From JAFGCL01 sp964423835 (lineage in GTDB: Bacteria; Chloroflexota; Dehalococcoidia; UBA2247; RBG-13-53-26): a stretch of 64,000 nucleotides of DNA. The stretch lies in NCBI GenBank assembly GCA_964423835.1, contig CAYRGJ010000003.1, forward strand, positions 111,086-175,085, in the 5' to 3' direction. The translations under genes and the position numbers were made by a program. The notes beneath the pieces are model-generated. The model saw nothing but the letters and a program-made list of their open reading frames with translations, was not told the DNA's origin and did no database searches. Below, one piece after another: positions 53,016 through 61,173 of this stretch (its first letter is position 1; every line of letters begins with the position of its first letter).

Positions 53016-53898
53016 GGAAACCGGCTTCTGCTTCGGGGTCAAGCGGGCCTTGAGGAGCCTGGAGGAGGCCGCCCGCCGCCACGGAGGCGTGGAGACGGTA
53101 GGGCCGGTGGTCCACAACCAGCAGGTGGTCGACCAGTTCGCCCGCCTGGGGGTCAGGGTGGTCGCCGATCCCGACGAGGTGCAGGGCAGCGTGGCCGTCA
53201 TCTCCTCCCACGGCCTGCCGCCGCGGGCCGAGGAGAAGCTGCGGGCCCGGGGATTGACCATAGTGGACACCACCTGTCCCAACGTTCGCCGGGCGCAGCA
53301 GGCGGCCCGGCGCCTGGCTGAAGACGGCTTCTGGCTGGTGGTCTTCGGCGACCCAGCCCACCCCGAGGTGAAGGGCATACTGGGCTGGGCAGGCGATCAG
53401 GGGGTGGCCACCGTGGACAGCCAGGAGATAGCCCGGCTGCCGCAGTTCCCCAAGAAGGTCGGTATCCTCTCCCAGACCACCCGCAATGAGGCCGAGTTCA
53501 CCCGCTTTGTGAACGACCTGGCGGGCGAGCTGCTGCCCCGAGTGCAGGAGATCTCCATCCTCAACACCCTCTGCGGCGTCACCCGGAAGCGGCAGGCGGC
53601 GGCGCTGGAGCTGGCCCGGAAGGCCGGCCTGATGATCGTGGTGGGGGGACGCAACAGCGCCAACACCCGGATCCTGACCGAGATCTGCTCCTCAACCGGG
53701 ACCGAAACCCATCACATCGAGACGGCGGGCGAGATCCGGGACGAATGGCTGGCCGGCAGCCGGTCGGTGGGCGTCACCAGCGGCACCTCCATACCGGACA
53801 ACGTCATCGACGAAGTTATGCTAAAATTGAAGCGCCATCATGAACATAAACGTGGCCCAGCTACTGAAAGAGGGCACCGGCGCCGTCCGCAGCTATGA
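52996..53898 (+). CDS. ispH: 4-hydroxy-3-methylbut-2-enyl diphosphate reductase
   Basis: 300 residues. The three iron-sulfur cysteines are C12 (GFCFGVKRA), C94 (VDTTCPNVRRAQ) and C193 (NTLCGVTRKRQ). Also present are ISSHG, FGDPAHPEVKG with its active-site His, the SQTTRNEAEF segment with its active-site Thr/Glu, and VVGGRNSANTRIL. It carries out the last MEP-pathway step giving IPP and DMAPP, implying isoprenoid synthesis by this route. The 3' end overlaps the YceD-like gene by 59 bases, so the basic tail HKRGPATERGHRRRP is the least conserved part. Confidence 0.96.
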   Translation: MRILKAEETGFCFGVKRALRSLEEAARRHGGVETVGPVVHNQQVVDQFARLGVRVVADPDEVQGSVAVISSHGLPPRAEEKLRARGLTIVDTTCPNVRRAQQAARRLAEDGFWLVVFGDPAHPEVKGILGWAGDQGVATVDSQEIARLPQFPKKVGILSQTTRNEAEFTRFVNDLAGELLPRVQEISILNTLCGVTRKRQAAALELARKAGLMIVVGGRNSANTRILTEICSSTGTETHHIETAGEIRDEWLAGSRSVGVTSGTSIPDNVIDEVMLKLKRHHEHKRGPATERGHRRRPQL

Positions 53899-54559
53899 CA
53901 TCGATGACGTGCTGCCCCTCGAAGACGCCCCCACCGATGTTGAGGCCCCGGACCGGGTTGAGGCCCCGGACCGGGTTGAGGCCTCCACCCGCGCCGGCGA
54001 GGAGATCCACGTGCAGGGCCGGGCCACTCTCACCCGCGCCGCCCGGGGCATCCTGCTCCAGGGGTCCTTCGCCTGCCAGGTGCGGCTGACCTGCGGGCGC
54101 TGTCTGACCTGCTTCGCCCACCCCGTGTCGTTCAACGTCGAGGAGATGTTCTACCCCTCCATAGACATCCTGACGGGCCTTCCGCTGGCGCTGCCCGACG
54201 AAGACGGCAGCAGCAGCTTCACCATAGACGAGCATCACCTGCTTGACACCGGCGAGATGATTCGTCAATACTGTCTCCTGGCGATTCCGATGAAGCCTCT
54301 GTGCCGGGTGGATTGCGCCGGGCTCTGTCCCGACTGCGGCGCCAACCTCAACGAGATCAGGTGCCACTGCGTGCGGGCCCCGCGGACCGCCCTGGCCGAG
54401 GCGCTGAGCCAGGCGACAGCGCTCAGACAGCCGAAGCCGTCTGGCAAGGCGACGGCGCCATCCAGGGCGAGGGCGCCCGGCAAGGCGACGGCGCCATCCA
54501 GGGCGGCTGCGCCCGGCAAGGGCGCAGCCAAAGCCAAGTCTCGAAGAAAGATGGGGTAA
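53840..54559 (+). CDS. YceD/DUF177-family protein
   Basis: 239 residues. A core with RLTCGRCLTCFAHPVSFNVEEMFYP and CRVDCAGLCPDCGANLNEIRCHC (two Cys pairs) identifies the DUF177/YceD family, which almost always sits before rpmF and is linked to 23S rRNA processing. It is longer than usual because of two repeat insertions: an 18-bp tandem repeat near the start (VEAPDR units, residues ~34-47) and a 36-bp tandem repeat near the end (GKATAPSRARAP units). The tail is Ala/Lys-rich and likely disordered. Confidence 0.88.
   Translation: MNINVAQLLKEGTGAVRSYDIDDVLPLEDAPTDVEAPDRVEAPDRVEASTRAGEEIHVQGRATLTRAARGILLQGSFACQVRLTCGRCLTCFAHPVSFNVEEMFYPSIDILTGLPLALPDEDGSSSFTIDEHHLLDTGEMIRQYCLLAIPMKPLCRVDCAGLCPDCGANLNEIRCHCVRAPRTALAEALSQATALRQPKPSGKATAPSRARAPGKATAPSRAAAPGKGAAKAKSRRKMG
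53939..53989 (+). repeat. Tandem 18-bp repeat in the yceD-like gene
   Basis: Units 53939-53956 and 53957-53974 are identical, followed by a partial third at 53975-53989. They encode VEAPDR. Confidence 0.8.
54443..54529 (+). repeat. Tandem 36-bp repeat in the 3' end of the yceD-like gene
   Basis: Units 54443-54478 and 54479-54514 start GGCAAGGCGACGGCGCC; a partial third runs to 54529. They encode GKATAPSRA-type units. Confidence 0.8.
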
Positions 54560-54563
54560 TCAC

Positions 54564-54770
54564 ATGCCACCACTGCCAAAGAGAAAGACCTCCAAGGCCC
54601 GTCAAGGCGAGAGACGGAGCCACCTGTCGGTCAAGCCGCCGGCCATGCAGCCATGCTCGAAGTGCCACACGCTGAAGCTGGCGCACACCGTCTGCCCCAC
54701 CTGCGGGACCTATGCCGGCGAGGAGGTCGTGCAGGGCAAGGGCAAGGGCAAGGCCGCCAAGAAATCCTGA
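54564..54770 (+). CDS. rpmF: 50S ribosomal protein L32
   Basis: 68 residues. The start PPLPKRKTSKARQGERRSHLSV is the usual L32 beginning, and the zinc-binding form is shown by CSKCHTLKLAHTVCPTCGTY. A Lys/Gly-rich tail (GKGKGKAAKKS) follows. It follows the YceD-like gene by four bases, the standard yceD-rpmF pair. plsX and fabH, which often come next, are absent; 162 bases later fabD begins. Confidence 0.96.
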   Translation: MPPLPKRKTSKARQGERRSHLSVKPPAMQPCSKCHTLKLAHTVCPTCGTYAGEEVVQGKGKGKAAKKS

Positions 54771-54932
54771 CCATCTGCGCGCAGCAATGGCAGATGGAGG
54801 ACACCAGGCGCTCCGGCATCGGCGTGACGCAGCCGCCCTGCCGGGCGATTTGAGCCCTTCGGATGTGATTCCGCCCGCCCCCTGCGAGCATCCGGCTCGC
54901 GCACAGCGATAACACCCTGAGGAGGTGTCCAG

Positions 54933-55841
54933 ATGGCCGCTGACCAGAAGGTTGCCTTCGTCTTCCCCGGCCAGGGGTCGCAGTGGGCCGGCATGGGAAA
55001 GGACCTGTTTGCCAGCCTGCCCCAGGCCAGGGCCATATTCGAGGAGGCCGACTCCGTGCTGGGCCTGCCCCTGTCGCGCCTGTGCTTCGAAGGGCCGGAG
55101 GATACCCTGCGCCAGACCATCAACGCCCAGCCGGCCATCATGACCCTGAGCATCGTCCACCTCAGGACCAGCCCCCTCCTCCAGGACCACCCGCAGCCCT
55201 CCTTCCTGGCCGGCCACAGCCTGGGCGAATACACGGCGCTGGTGGCCGCCGGCACGCTGTCCTTCGCCGATGCCCTGAAGCTCGCCCGCGAGAGGGGGCG
55301 CCTGATGCAGGAGGCCGGAGACCGCACCCCCGGCGGGATGCTGGCTGTCATCGGCCTGGACGAGGCCATTGTCCGCGGCGTGTGCCAGGACACCGGGATG
55401 GAGATCGCCAACATCAACTCCCCGGGCCAGATCGCCATCAGCGGCCCGGCAGCCGCGCTGGAGAAGGCCGCTCAGCTGGCCAAAGACAAGGGCGCCCAGA
55501 GGGTGGTGCCGCTCCCGGTGAGCGGCGCCTTCCATTCGCGGCTGATGCAGCCGGCGGCGGACGGCATGGCCAGGGCCGTGGCCGGCCTGGGCTTCCGCGA
55601 TGCCGGGGTGCCCATCGTGGCCAATACCACCGCCCAGCCGGTGACCGCCGGCGACGAGCTGAAAGGGGAGCTGCTGCAGCAGCTCTGCCACTCGGTCCTG
55701 TGGCAGAAGTCGGTGGAGTGGATGATCGGGCAGGGGGTGGCGGAGTTCGTCGAGATCGGTCCCGGGCAGGTGCTCACCGGGCTGATCAAGCGCATCAGCC
55801 GGGATGTCCGGACCGCCAGCACCGAAGCCAGAAGACCGTGA
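54933..55841 (+). CDS. fabD: Malonyl-CoA:ACP transacylase
   Basis: 302 residues preceded by GAGGAGGTG. The nucleophile S96 is in the GHSLGEYTALVAAG motif, H201 in PVSGAFHSRLM, and QGSQWAGMG near the start holds the conserved Gln. It loads malonate onto acyl carrier protein for fatty-acid synthesis. The ACP gene itself lies 559 bases beyond the end of fabD, with nusB between. Confidence 0.95.
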   Translation: MAADQKVAFVFPGQGSQWAGMGKDLFASLPQARAIFEEADSVLGLPLSRLCFEGPEDTLRQTINAQPAIMTLSIVHLRTSPLLQDHPQPSFLAGHSLGEYTALVAAGTLSFADALKLARERGRLMQEAGDRTPGGMLAVIGLDEAIVRGVCQDTGMEIANINSPGQIAISGPAAALEKAAQLAKDKGAQRVVPLPVSGAFHSRLMQPAADGMARAVAGLGFRDAGVPIVANTTAQPVTAGDELKGELLQQLCHSVLWQKSVEWMIGQGVAEFVEIGPGQVLTGLIKRISRDVRTASTEARRP

Positions 55842-55886
55842 TGTGACGGGCTTCGGTGCTACTTTCACTTGCCCGCAAAGCAATGC

Positions 55887-55892
55887 TATACT
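55887..55892 (+). promoter_or_regulatory. Possible -10 box upstream of nusB
   Basis: TATACT sits in the 110-base fabD-nusB gap, but no good -35 box lies at the right distance, so this is a weak candidate. Confidence 0.25.
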
Positions 55893-55951
55893 GTGCCGTA
55901 GCGGCTGCCGGCCCGGCCGGCGGGCCCCGTCAGAGAAGAGTGGAAAAGACA

Positions 55952-56383
55952 ATGGCTGGAACGGCGGTAGCCTCCCGTCGCAAGGGCAGGGCCCTGGCGC
56001 TGCAGGTCCTCTTCGAGGTCGACTGCGCCGGCCATGACTACGGGCAGGCCCTGGACCGTACCCTGGAGAAGTCCGCCCTGCCTGAGGACACCGCCAACTT
56101 CGCCCGGGAGCTGGTGTCGACGGTCATAGAGAACCGGGAGCGTGTGGACGGCCTTATCGCCAGGTTCGCCCCCGCGTGGCCGCTGGACCAGATCGCCATT
56201 GTCGACCGCAACATCCTGCGCCTGGGCATCGTGGAGATCATCTTCGATCTGGTGCCGGTGAAGGTTGCCATCAACGAGGCGGTCGAGCTGGCCAAGAGCT
56301 ACGGAGGCGAGAGCTCCTCCAAGTTCGTCAACGGAGTACTGGGCTCGCTGTACACCGAGGTTTCTCAGACTAAAACCAAATGA
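55952..56383 (+). CDS. nusB: Transcription antitermination factor NusB
   Basis: 143 residues from ATG 55952; the open frame begins at 55856 but the leader part is unlike the family. The all-helical NusB fold is shown by RRKGRALALQVLFEVD, the WPLDQIAIVDRNILRLGIVEI helix, and PVKVAINEAVELAKSYGGESSSKFVNGVLGSL. NusB with NusE binds boxA RNA during rRNA transcription. Followed by acpP after 16 bases. Confidence 0.94.
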   Translation: MAGTAVASRRKGRALALQVLFEVDCAGHDYGQALDRTLEKSALPEDTANFARELVSTVIENRERVDGLIARFAPAWPLDQIAIVDRNILRLGIVEIIFDLVPVKVAINEAVELAKSYGGESSSKFVNGVLGSLYTEVSQTKTK

Positions 56384-56399
56384 GGAGGGTCAGGTCATA

Positions 56400-56660
56400 G
56401 TGGCTACAATTTTTGAGAGGGTAAAGCGGATCATTGTCGAGCAGCTGGGTGTCAAGGATGAGGAGGTCACCCCCAAGGCCTCCTTCATCGAGGACTTCAA
56501 TGCCGACTCGCTCGACCTGGTTGAGCTCATGATGGCGCTCGAGGAGGAGTTCAGCAAGGGCGGCAAGAAGGTGGAGATCCCCGATGAGGACGCTCGGAGG
56601 ATCGTGACCGTGCAGGATGCGGTCGACTACATCAGCGACCTGGGCGCAGCCGACGAATGA
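56400..56660 (+). CDS. acpP: Acyl carrier protein
   Basis: 86 residues from GTG 56400, with GAGGAGGG ahead. The 4'-phosphopantetheine site is S37 in FNADSLDLVELMMALEEEF, followed by VEIPDEDARRIVTVQDAVDYI. Slightly longer than typical (77-80), with an insertion SKGGKKVEI between helices II and III. It carries growing fatty acyl chains and works with fabD upstream. Confidence 0.95.
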   Translation: MATIFERVKRIIVEQLGVKDEEVTPKASFIEDFNADSLDLVELMMALEEEFSKGGKKVEIPDEDARRIVTVQDAVDYISDLGAADE

Positions 56661-56915
56661 TGGCGGGCCATCTTGAGTGGTAAACGAAGACGCCCCGCCC
56701 GAACTGACCCTCATTCCATACACGGCAGCGACAGGCAACCAGGGACACCACCCCATCGGCGGCTACGGCGCTGCCGCTCCGGCGCACACCTGCAGCAGGC
56801 CGCTCTCCTCATCTGACGAAACCACCCTCCGGGCCCAATGCTCCGAGTATCGCCGCGAGGCCGGGGAACGCCACCCCTGCTCCCCGGCCGGCTGGCGCCC
56901 GGCACGGACAGACCA

Positions 56916-57899
56916 GTGTGGCAGGTGAAAGGGCACTCCAGAACCGTAGCCCTTCTCCGGCAGAGCCTGGAGCGAGGGCGGCTGTCGCATGCCTACCTCT
57001 TCACCGGCCCGGCCCACGTCGGCAAGCTCACGCTGGCCATGAACCTGGCCCAGGCCGTCAACTGCGAGTCTGAGGACCGCCCCTGCCAGCAGTGCGCCGC
57101 CTGCCGCCGCATCGCCGCCGCCAAGCACGCCGACGTACACGTCGTGGACCTGCTCTCCGCGGATAAGAAGGAGATCGGCATCCGCCAGGTGGCGGACATG
57201 CAGTCCGCCGCCCACCTCCCCCCGTTCGAGGGACGCTGCAAGGTGTTCGTCTTCGACCGGGCGGAGATGCTGTCGCGCGAGGCCGCCAACTCCCTGCTCA
57301 AGACGCTGGAGGAGCCGCCGCCCGCCGTCCTGATGGTCCTGCTCACCGCCAGGGAGAACGAGCTGCTGCCCACCATCGCCTCCCGCTGCCAGCGATTGGA
57401 GCTGCGGCCCCTGCCCGTGGCGGCGGTCCGCGAGGCGCTGGTCGCCGATCATCACGTGCCGCCGGACAGGGCCGATCTCCTGGCCCGGCTCTCGGGCGGC
57501 TGCCCCGGCTGGGCCATCCTGGCCCTGCGCGACGAGAAGGTCCTGGCCGAGCGGGACCGGAGGCTGGACGACTTCGCCCGCCTGTGCGGCGCCGGCGCCC
57601 GCGAGCGCCTGGCCTATGCGGCGGAGCTGGCCGCTCTCTTCAGCAAGGGCCGCGAAGGCGTGGCCGACACCCTGGCCGCCTGGCGCCAGTGGTGGCGGGA
57701 CGTCATGCTCATCAAGTGCGGCAACAGCCAGGGGATAATCAACACGGACCAGGAAGAGGTGCTGCGGCGCGAGGCGGAAAGGAACACCCCCCGCAGCATT
57801 GCCGCCTTCATGCGGAGGATCAGCCTCACCGCCAGGGAGCTGGAGCAGAATGCCAGCCCTCGCCTGGCCCTGGAGGTCCTGCTCCTCCACATGCCCTAG
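56916..57899 (+). CDS. holB: DNA polymerase III, delta-prime subunit
   Basis: 327 residues from GTG 56916; the frame is open from 56838 but WQVKGHSRTVALLRQSLERGRLSHAYLFTGP is the usual start. It has the AAA+ clamp-loader fold, a zinc module (CESEDRPCQQCAACRR), sensor-like HEAANSLLKTLEEPP region and the SRC arginine motif in TIASRCQRLEL. The Walker A reads GPAHVGKLTLA, with Leu where Thr/Ser normally binds nucleotide, so ATP binding is probably lost, as in some delta-prime proteins. The 255-base gap upstream shows no gene. Confidence 0.88.
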   Translation: MWQVKGHSRTVALLRQSLERGRLSHAYLFTGPAHVGKLTLAMNLAQAVNCESEDRPCQQCAACRRIAAAKHADVHVVDLLSADKKEIGIRQVADMQSAAHLPPFEGRCKVFVFDRAEMLSREAANSLLKTLEEPPPAVLMVLLTARENELLPTIASRCQRLELRPLPVAAVREALVADHHVPPDRADLLARLSGGCPGWAILALRDEKVLAERDRRLDDFARLCGAGARERLAYAAELAALFSKGREGVADTLAAWRQWWRDVMLIKCGNSQGIINTDQEEVLRREAERNTPRSIAAFMRRISLTARELEQNASPRLALEVLLLHMP

Positions 57900-57918
57900 A
57901 GAGGATGGTGAAAGAACG

Positions 57919-59058
57919 TTGAAACCCGACGACGGCCCGGAAAGGCTGATCCGCTCGCATCTCTCCCAGGTGACGCCGTATGCATTCGTGGCCCCGCTGG
58001 AGTCGGCCGCCGGCGACAGCGGGCTGGTCCCCGATCGCATCATCAAGCTGGACGGCAACGAGAATCCCTACGGATGCTCGCCGAGGGTGAAGAAGGCCCT
58101 GGCGGACTTCCCGTACTACCACATCTACCCGGACTCCGAGCAGCATCAGCTGCGCCGGGCCCTGCAGGATTACACGGGCGCCCCGGCGCACTCCATCATC
58201 CCCGGCAGCGGCAGCGATGAGCTGATCGAGTTCATCATGCGTTTGTTCATCGACCCCGGCGACGGCGTGATCAACTGCGTCCCCACCTTCGGCATGTACC
58301 AGTTCAGCACCCTTGGCTGGGGAGGCAAAATCATCAGCGTGCCCCGTGACGAGCGGTTCGGCCTGGACATAGCGGCGGTGACCCGGGCCGCCAGGGAGGG
58401 AGCCAAGGTCATCTTCGTCGCCAGCCCCAACAACCCCACCGGGAACGTCGCCTCCGACGAAGAAATCGCCAGCCTGCTGGCCCTCCCCGTGGTGGTGGTC
58501 CTCGATGAGGCCTATGCCGAGTTCAGCCGGAAGACCTGGGCCGCCCGGGTAGCGGAGCACCCCAACCTGATCGTGCTGCGCACCTTCAGCAAGTGGGCCG
58601 GCCTGGCCGGCCTGCGGGTGGGCTACGGCATCTTCCCGGAGCGCATCGCCGCCCTGCTGCTGCGCATCAAGCCCCCCTACAACGTCAACGCGGCGGCGCA
58701 GGTGGCGGCCCTGGAGTCGCTGGCGGACCTGGAGCACCTCCAGGCCACCGTCAGGGCCATCGTGACGGAGAGGCGCCGCCTGTTCAACCAGCTGGCCGCC
58801 TTCCCGCAGCTCAAGCCCTGGCCTTCAGAGGCCAACTTCATCCTGTGCTCGGTGGCCGGTCCCGAGGCCGGCGGCGCGGGGGACGCCAGGGGAGCCGCGC
58901 TGGATGCCCGCGGCATCCAGCAGGAGTTGCGGCGGCGGGGCATACTCATCCGGTACTTCGACAGCCCGCTGCTGCGCAGCTACATCCGGGTCAGCGTGGG
59001 GAAGCCGGAGCACACCGACGCTCTGGTTGCAGCGCTCAGCGACATTCTGATAGAATAG
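57919..59058 (+). CDS. hisC: Histidinol-phosphate aminotransferase
   Basis: 379 residues from TTG 57919 (GAGGATGG ahead); no ATG or GTG fits. A fold-type I PLP enzyme: KLDGNENPYGCSPRV near the start, GSGSDELIEFIMRLF, SPNNPTGN, VVLDEAYAEFS and the PLP lysine K225 in RTFSKWAGLAGLRVGYG. It makes histidinol phosphate in histidine synthesis. hisZ, hisG and hisB are within 15 kb but not in the same operon. Followed by a VOC gene. Confidence 0.92.
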   Translation: MKPDDGPERLIRSHLSQVTPYAFVAPLESAAGDSGLVPDRIIKLDGNENPYGCSPRVKKALADFPYYHIYPDSEQHQLRRALQDYTGAPAHSIIPGSGSDELIEFIMRLFIDPGDGVINCVPTFGMYQFSTLGWGGKIISVPRDERFGLDIAAVTRAAREGAKVIFVASPNNPTGNVASDEEIASLLALPVVVVLDEAYAEFSRKTWAARVAEHPNLIVLRTFSKWAGLAGLRVGYGIFPERIAALLLRIKPPYNVNAAAQVAALESLADLEHLQATVRAIVTERRRLFNQLAAFPQLKPWPSEANFILCSVAGPEAGGAGDARGAALDARGIQQELRRRGILIRYFDSPLLRSYIRVSVGKPEHTDALVAALSDILIE

Positions 59059-59105
59059 CTTTAATTGGCGACCACGAATAAAGATAGGAGGATCAGAGAG
59101 ACGGC

Positions 59106-59516
59106 ATGGGTGTAAAGAAGTTTTTCGGCGTCAACATAGTGGTGAAAGACCTTGATGCTGCGGTCAAGAAGTACTCCTTCCTCGGTGTGAAGCCCGAGTG
59201 GACCCCCCCTGAGAAGTTCGCCTTCCCGGGAATGAGGGGCGCTTCGTTCGTGCTCCCGGACGGCGTGATGATCAACCTTATCACCTCATCCAACCCGGAG
59301 ACCTCGGTCTCCAAGTTCATCGAGAAGAACGGCGAGGGCGTGTTCTTGATCTCCCTGCGCATGGATGACCTGGTGAAGGACTCCGAGACCCTGGCCGAGG
59401 CCGGTGTGAAGCTGACCAGCCCCACCCCGCTGGCCTACGAGGGCGGCAAGGTCAATTTCGGCCACCCCAAGAGCCTGCACGGCGTCCAGATTGAGTTCAT
59501 CCAGCCCGACAAATAG
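59106..59516 (+). CDS. VOC (glyoxalase/epimerase-fold) protein
   Basis: 136 residues with two beta-alpha-beta-beta-beta units: VKKFFGVNIVVKDLDAAVKKYSFLGV and GVFLISLRMDDLVKDSETLAEAGVKL, ending HGVQIEFIQPDK. It most resembles methylmalonyl-CoA epimerases. Of the usual metal ligands (His, Gln, His, Glu), only the final Glu in GVQIEF is evident; the first two His positions look replaced by Asn/Gly and Phe. The catalytic role is therefore doubtful. The next gene is a paralogue. AGGAGG lies ahead of the ATG at a rather long distance. Confidence 0.8.
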   Translation: MGVKKFFGVNIVVKDLDAAVKKYSFLGVKPEWTPPEKFAFPGMRGASFVLPDGVMINLITSSNPETSVSKFIEKNGEGVFLISLRMDDLVKDSETLAEAGVKLTSPTPLAYEGGKVNFGHPKSLHGVQIEFIQPDK

Positions 59517-59572
59517 TCTTATTCGCGGGGCCGCGCCCGGCGGCGGGCAGCGGCAGCAGCCAATGCATGTTG

Positions 59573-59600
59573 GAGAGGCCAGACTGGTGTCTGGCCTCTC
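59573..59600 (+). terminator. Terminator-like hairpin between the two VOC genes
   Basis: A perfect 12-bp stem (GAGAGGCCAGAC 59573-59584 with GTCTGGCCTCTC 59589-59600) with a TGGT loop. The tail (TCTCATTC) is only moderately T-rich. Confidence 0.65.
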
Positions 59601-59652
59601 TCTCATTCGGGGAACGATTCCGGCGCCGGCGGCGCGGGCCGGAGGAGGCAGC

Positions 59653-60084
59653 GTGATCAAGCGTTTCATAGATGTGGGGATAGCGGTCAGCGACCTCGAG
59701 GCGGCAGTCACCAGGTACTCCGCAGTCCTGGGCACCACCGCCCGGCTGCTGGGGCCCGCGGACTACGCCTACCCGGGGCTGAAAGGGGCCCGCTTCTACC
59801 TCTCCAATGCCACCATCAGCCTGGTGGCCTCTGAAGATGCGGACAGCCCCATAGCTTCGTTCATCCGGAAGAGGGGCGAAGGCGTCAACCACCTCACCCT
59901 GGAGGTCAGCGACCTGGAGCAGGACATCCCGGCGCTGGCCGCCGGGGGCATCCGGTTCCTGACGCCGGGCCCGCTGGACTTTCCCGAGGGCCGGGTCATC
60001 TTCGCCCATCCCGGGCCGCTCCACGGGGTGCAGCTGGCCTTCGTGCAGCCCAGGCCCGGTCTGGACCTGCTGCGGCCGCTGTGA
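59653..60084 (+). CDS. VOC-family protein, methylmalonyl-CoA epimerase-like
   Basis: 143 residues from GTG 59653, after GGAGGAGG. A VOC fold with IKRFIDVGIAVSDLEAAVTRYSAVLG, GEGVNHLTLEVSDLEQDIPALAAGGIRFL and HGVQLAFVQP. It is a paralogue of the protein at 59106-59516. The central His (GVNHLTLEV) is present, but the first His of the family (usually IDHIGIAV) is missing and the final Glu is Ala, so full metal binding looks impaired. Possible roles are an epimerase relative or a CoA-ester-binding protein. Confidence 0.78.
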   Translation: MIKRFIDVGIAVSDLEAAVTRYSAVLGTTARLLGPADYAYPGLKGARFYLSNATISLVASEDADSPIASFIRKRGEGVNHLTLEVSDLEQDIPALAAGGIRFLTPGPLDFPEGRVIFAHPGPLHGVQLAFVQPRPGLDLLRPL

Positions 60085-60359
60085 GCGCTGCCGGCGGCCG
60101 GGACTGGCGTGGCCGTTCCCCCCCCGGTCCCGCTCGTTGAGACCAATATGAGAAGGCGGCTTCCATCCATTGAGACATATCCGTGAGCCGGCCATCTGTG
60201 ACTGATACCCGCGTGTGACCCCTCCCCGATAGAATCTCCCTGAGCTCCGCCTGAGGCGGGGCCGCGCGCTTTCACCCCCGATGGGGGGCGGCGCGGCCAA
60301 TACATGGACGTCTGCGTTCACGGAGAGGCCTTCGTGAAGGCGGGGAGAAAGGGGTGCAC

Positions 60360-60803
60360 ATGCGACAGTTCAAACCATCAGTTGTCATTCTGCTCCTGGC
60401 GCTGGTCCTGCTGATGCTCGCCGGCAGCGCCTGCGGCTCCACCGAGGGAGCCGTCGGCCCTCAGGGGCCACAGGGGGAGCAGGGCGAGAAGGGCGACCCG
60501 GGCGCGGCCGGACCCAGCATGATCGTGGCCATGGGGCAGGTTAATGCGGACGCCAGCATGGGCCAGTCCTACAACGTGGATTCGACCACCTGGGACGCAG
60601 CCAATCAGCGCTACGTGATCAAGCTGACGGGTATCACCTACACCCACAACACCGGCGTCACCATGGTGACCGCTGGGGACAGCAACTACACCGCGACCTA
60701 CGGGGCCGACTCCGGCAACCTGGTGATCTTCTTCCGCAACACCAGCGCCGCCAGGCAACGGGACCATTTCTCCTTCATAGTGCTTGAAGCGCCCGAGAGC
60801 TAA
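60360..60803 (+). CDS. Lipoprotein with short collagen-like segment
   Basis: 147 residues from ATG 60360. A hydrophobic signal ends at LMLAGSACGS, where Cys 26-27 would be lipid-modified (the -3 residue is not ideal for the lipobox). Then come six Gly-X-Y triplets (GPQGPQGEQGEKGDPGAAGP, residues ~33-52) and a ~95-residue beta-rich domain (MIVAMGQVNADASMGQSYNVDSTTW, YVIKLTGITYTHNTG). It would sit on the cell surface; function unknown. The 275-base gap upstream (60085-60359) holds an 8-bp GC inverted repeat (GGCCGCGC / GCGCGGCC) near 60261-60299 but no recognised promoter. Confidence 0.78.
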   Translation: MRQFKPSVVILLLALVLLMLAGSACGSTEGAVGPQGPQGEQGEKGDPGAAGPSMIVAMGQVNADASMGQSYNVDSTTWDAANQRYVIKLTGITYTHNTGVTMVTAGDSNYTATYGADSGNLVIFFRNTSAARQRDHFSFIVLEAPES

Positions 60804-61100
60804 GCTTCCGCCTCCGCAGCGGGCTGCCGCTCGCAGGCCCAACAGGCCTTGGCCGGCAGCCCGCGCGTTTGTCCGCAGTCGCCACAGCCGGCAACGCGCG
60901 TCAGCCTTCCCACAGGCGTCTCCCACGGCCATCCGGATGGCCTGAGCCTGCAACACGCGCCTGAGCGTTCCAGTGCACCGGGCCCGGGCCCAGGGCCCAA
61001 GGCGGGCCCGGACTGGCAGCGTTCCGGGCGCCTGCCCCGGGCCCAGGGCCAAATGCCACCCCCGCGCCGGTGCGGGCCCGGGCTGGCGCCGCCGGGACCT
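60804..61100. other. Very GC-rich intergenic region with internal repeats
   Basis: About 300 bases with repeated GCGGGCCCGG(A/G)CTGGC and GGCCCAGGGCC-like tracts. A short - strand frame (60800-61000) encodes C-x2-C...C-x2-C and is discussed under findings. No supported gene. Confidence 0.35.
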
Positions 61101-61144
61101 GAAAAGAGGCAGGGGATGATGCCTTGTTGTCACCATCCCCTGCC
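61101..61144 (-). terminator. Rho-independent terminator of the S-layer-like gene
   Basis: On the - strand, an 11-bp stem (GGCAGGGGATG, 61134-61144, with CATCCCCTGCC, 61108-61118) is followed by TCTTTTC. It lies 30-70 bases after the stop of the gene at 61174. Confidence 0.75.
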
Positions 61145-61173
61145 CGGTCGGTTTCCGAAAAGCTAGCTACTCG

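Noticed and set aside
56677..56915. Small + strand frame between acpP and holB
   Set aside because: No ribosome site, Pro/Arg-rich low-complexity translation, and no recognisable family.
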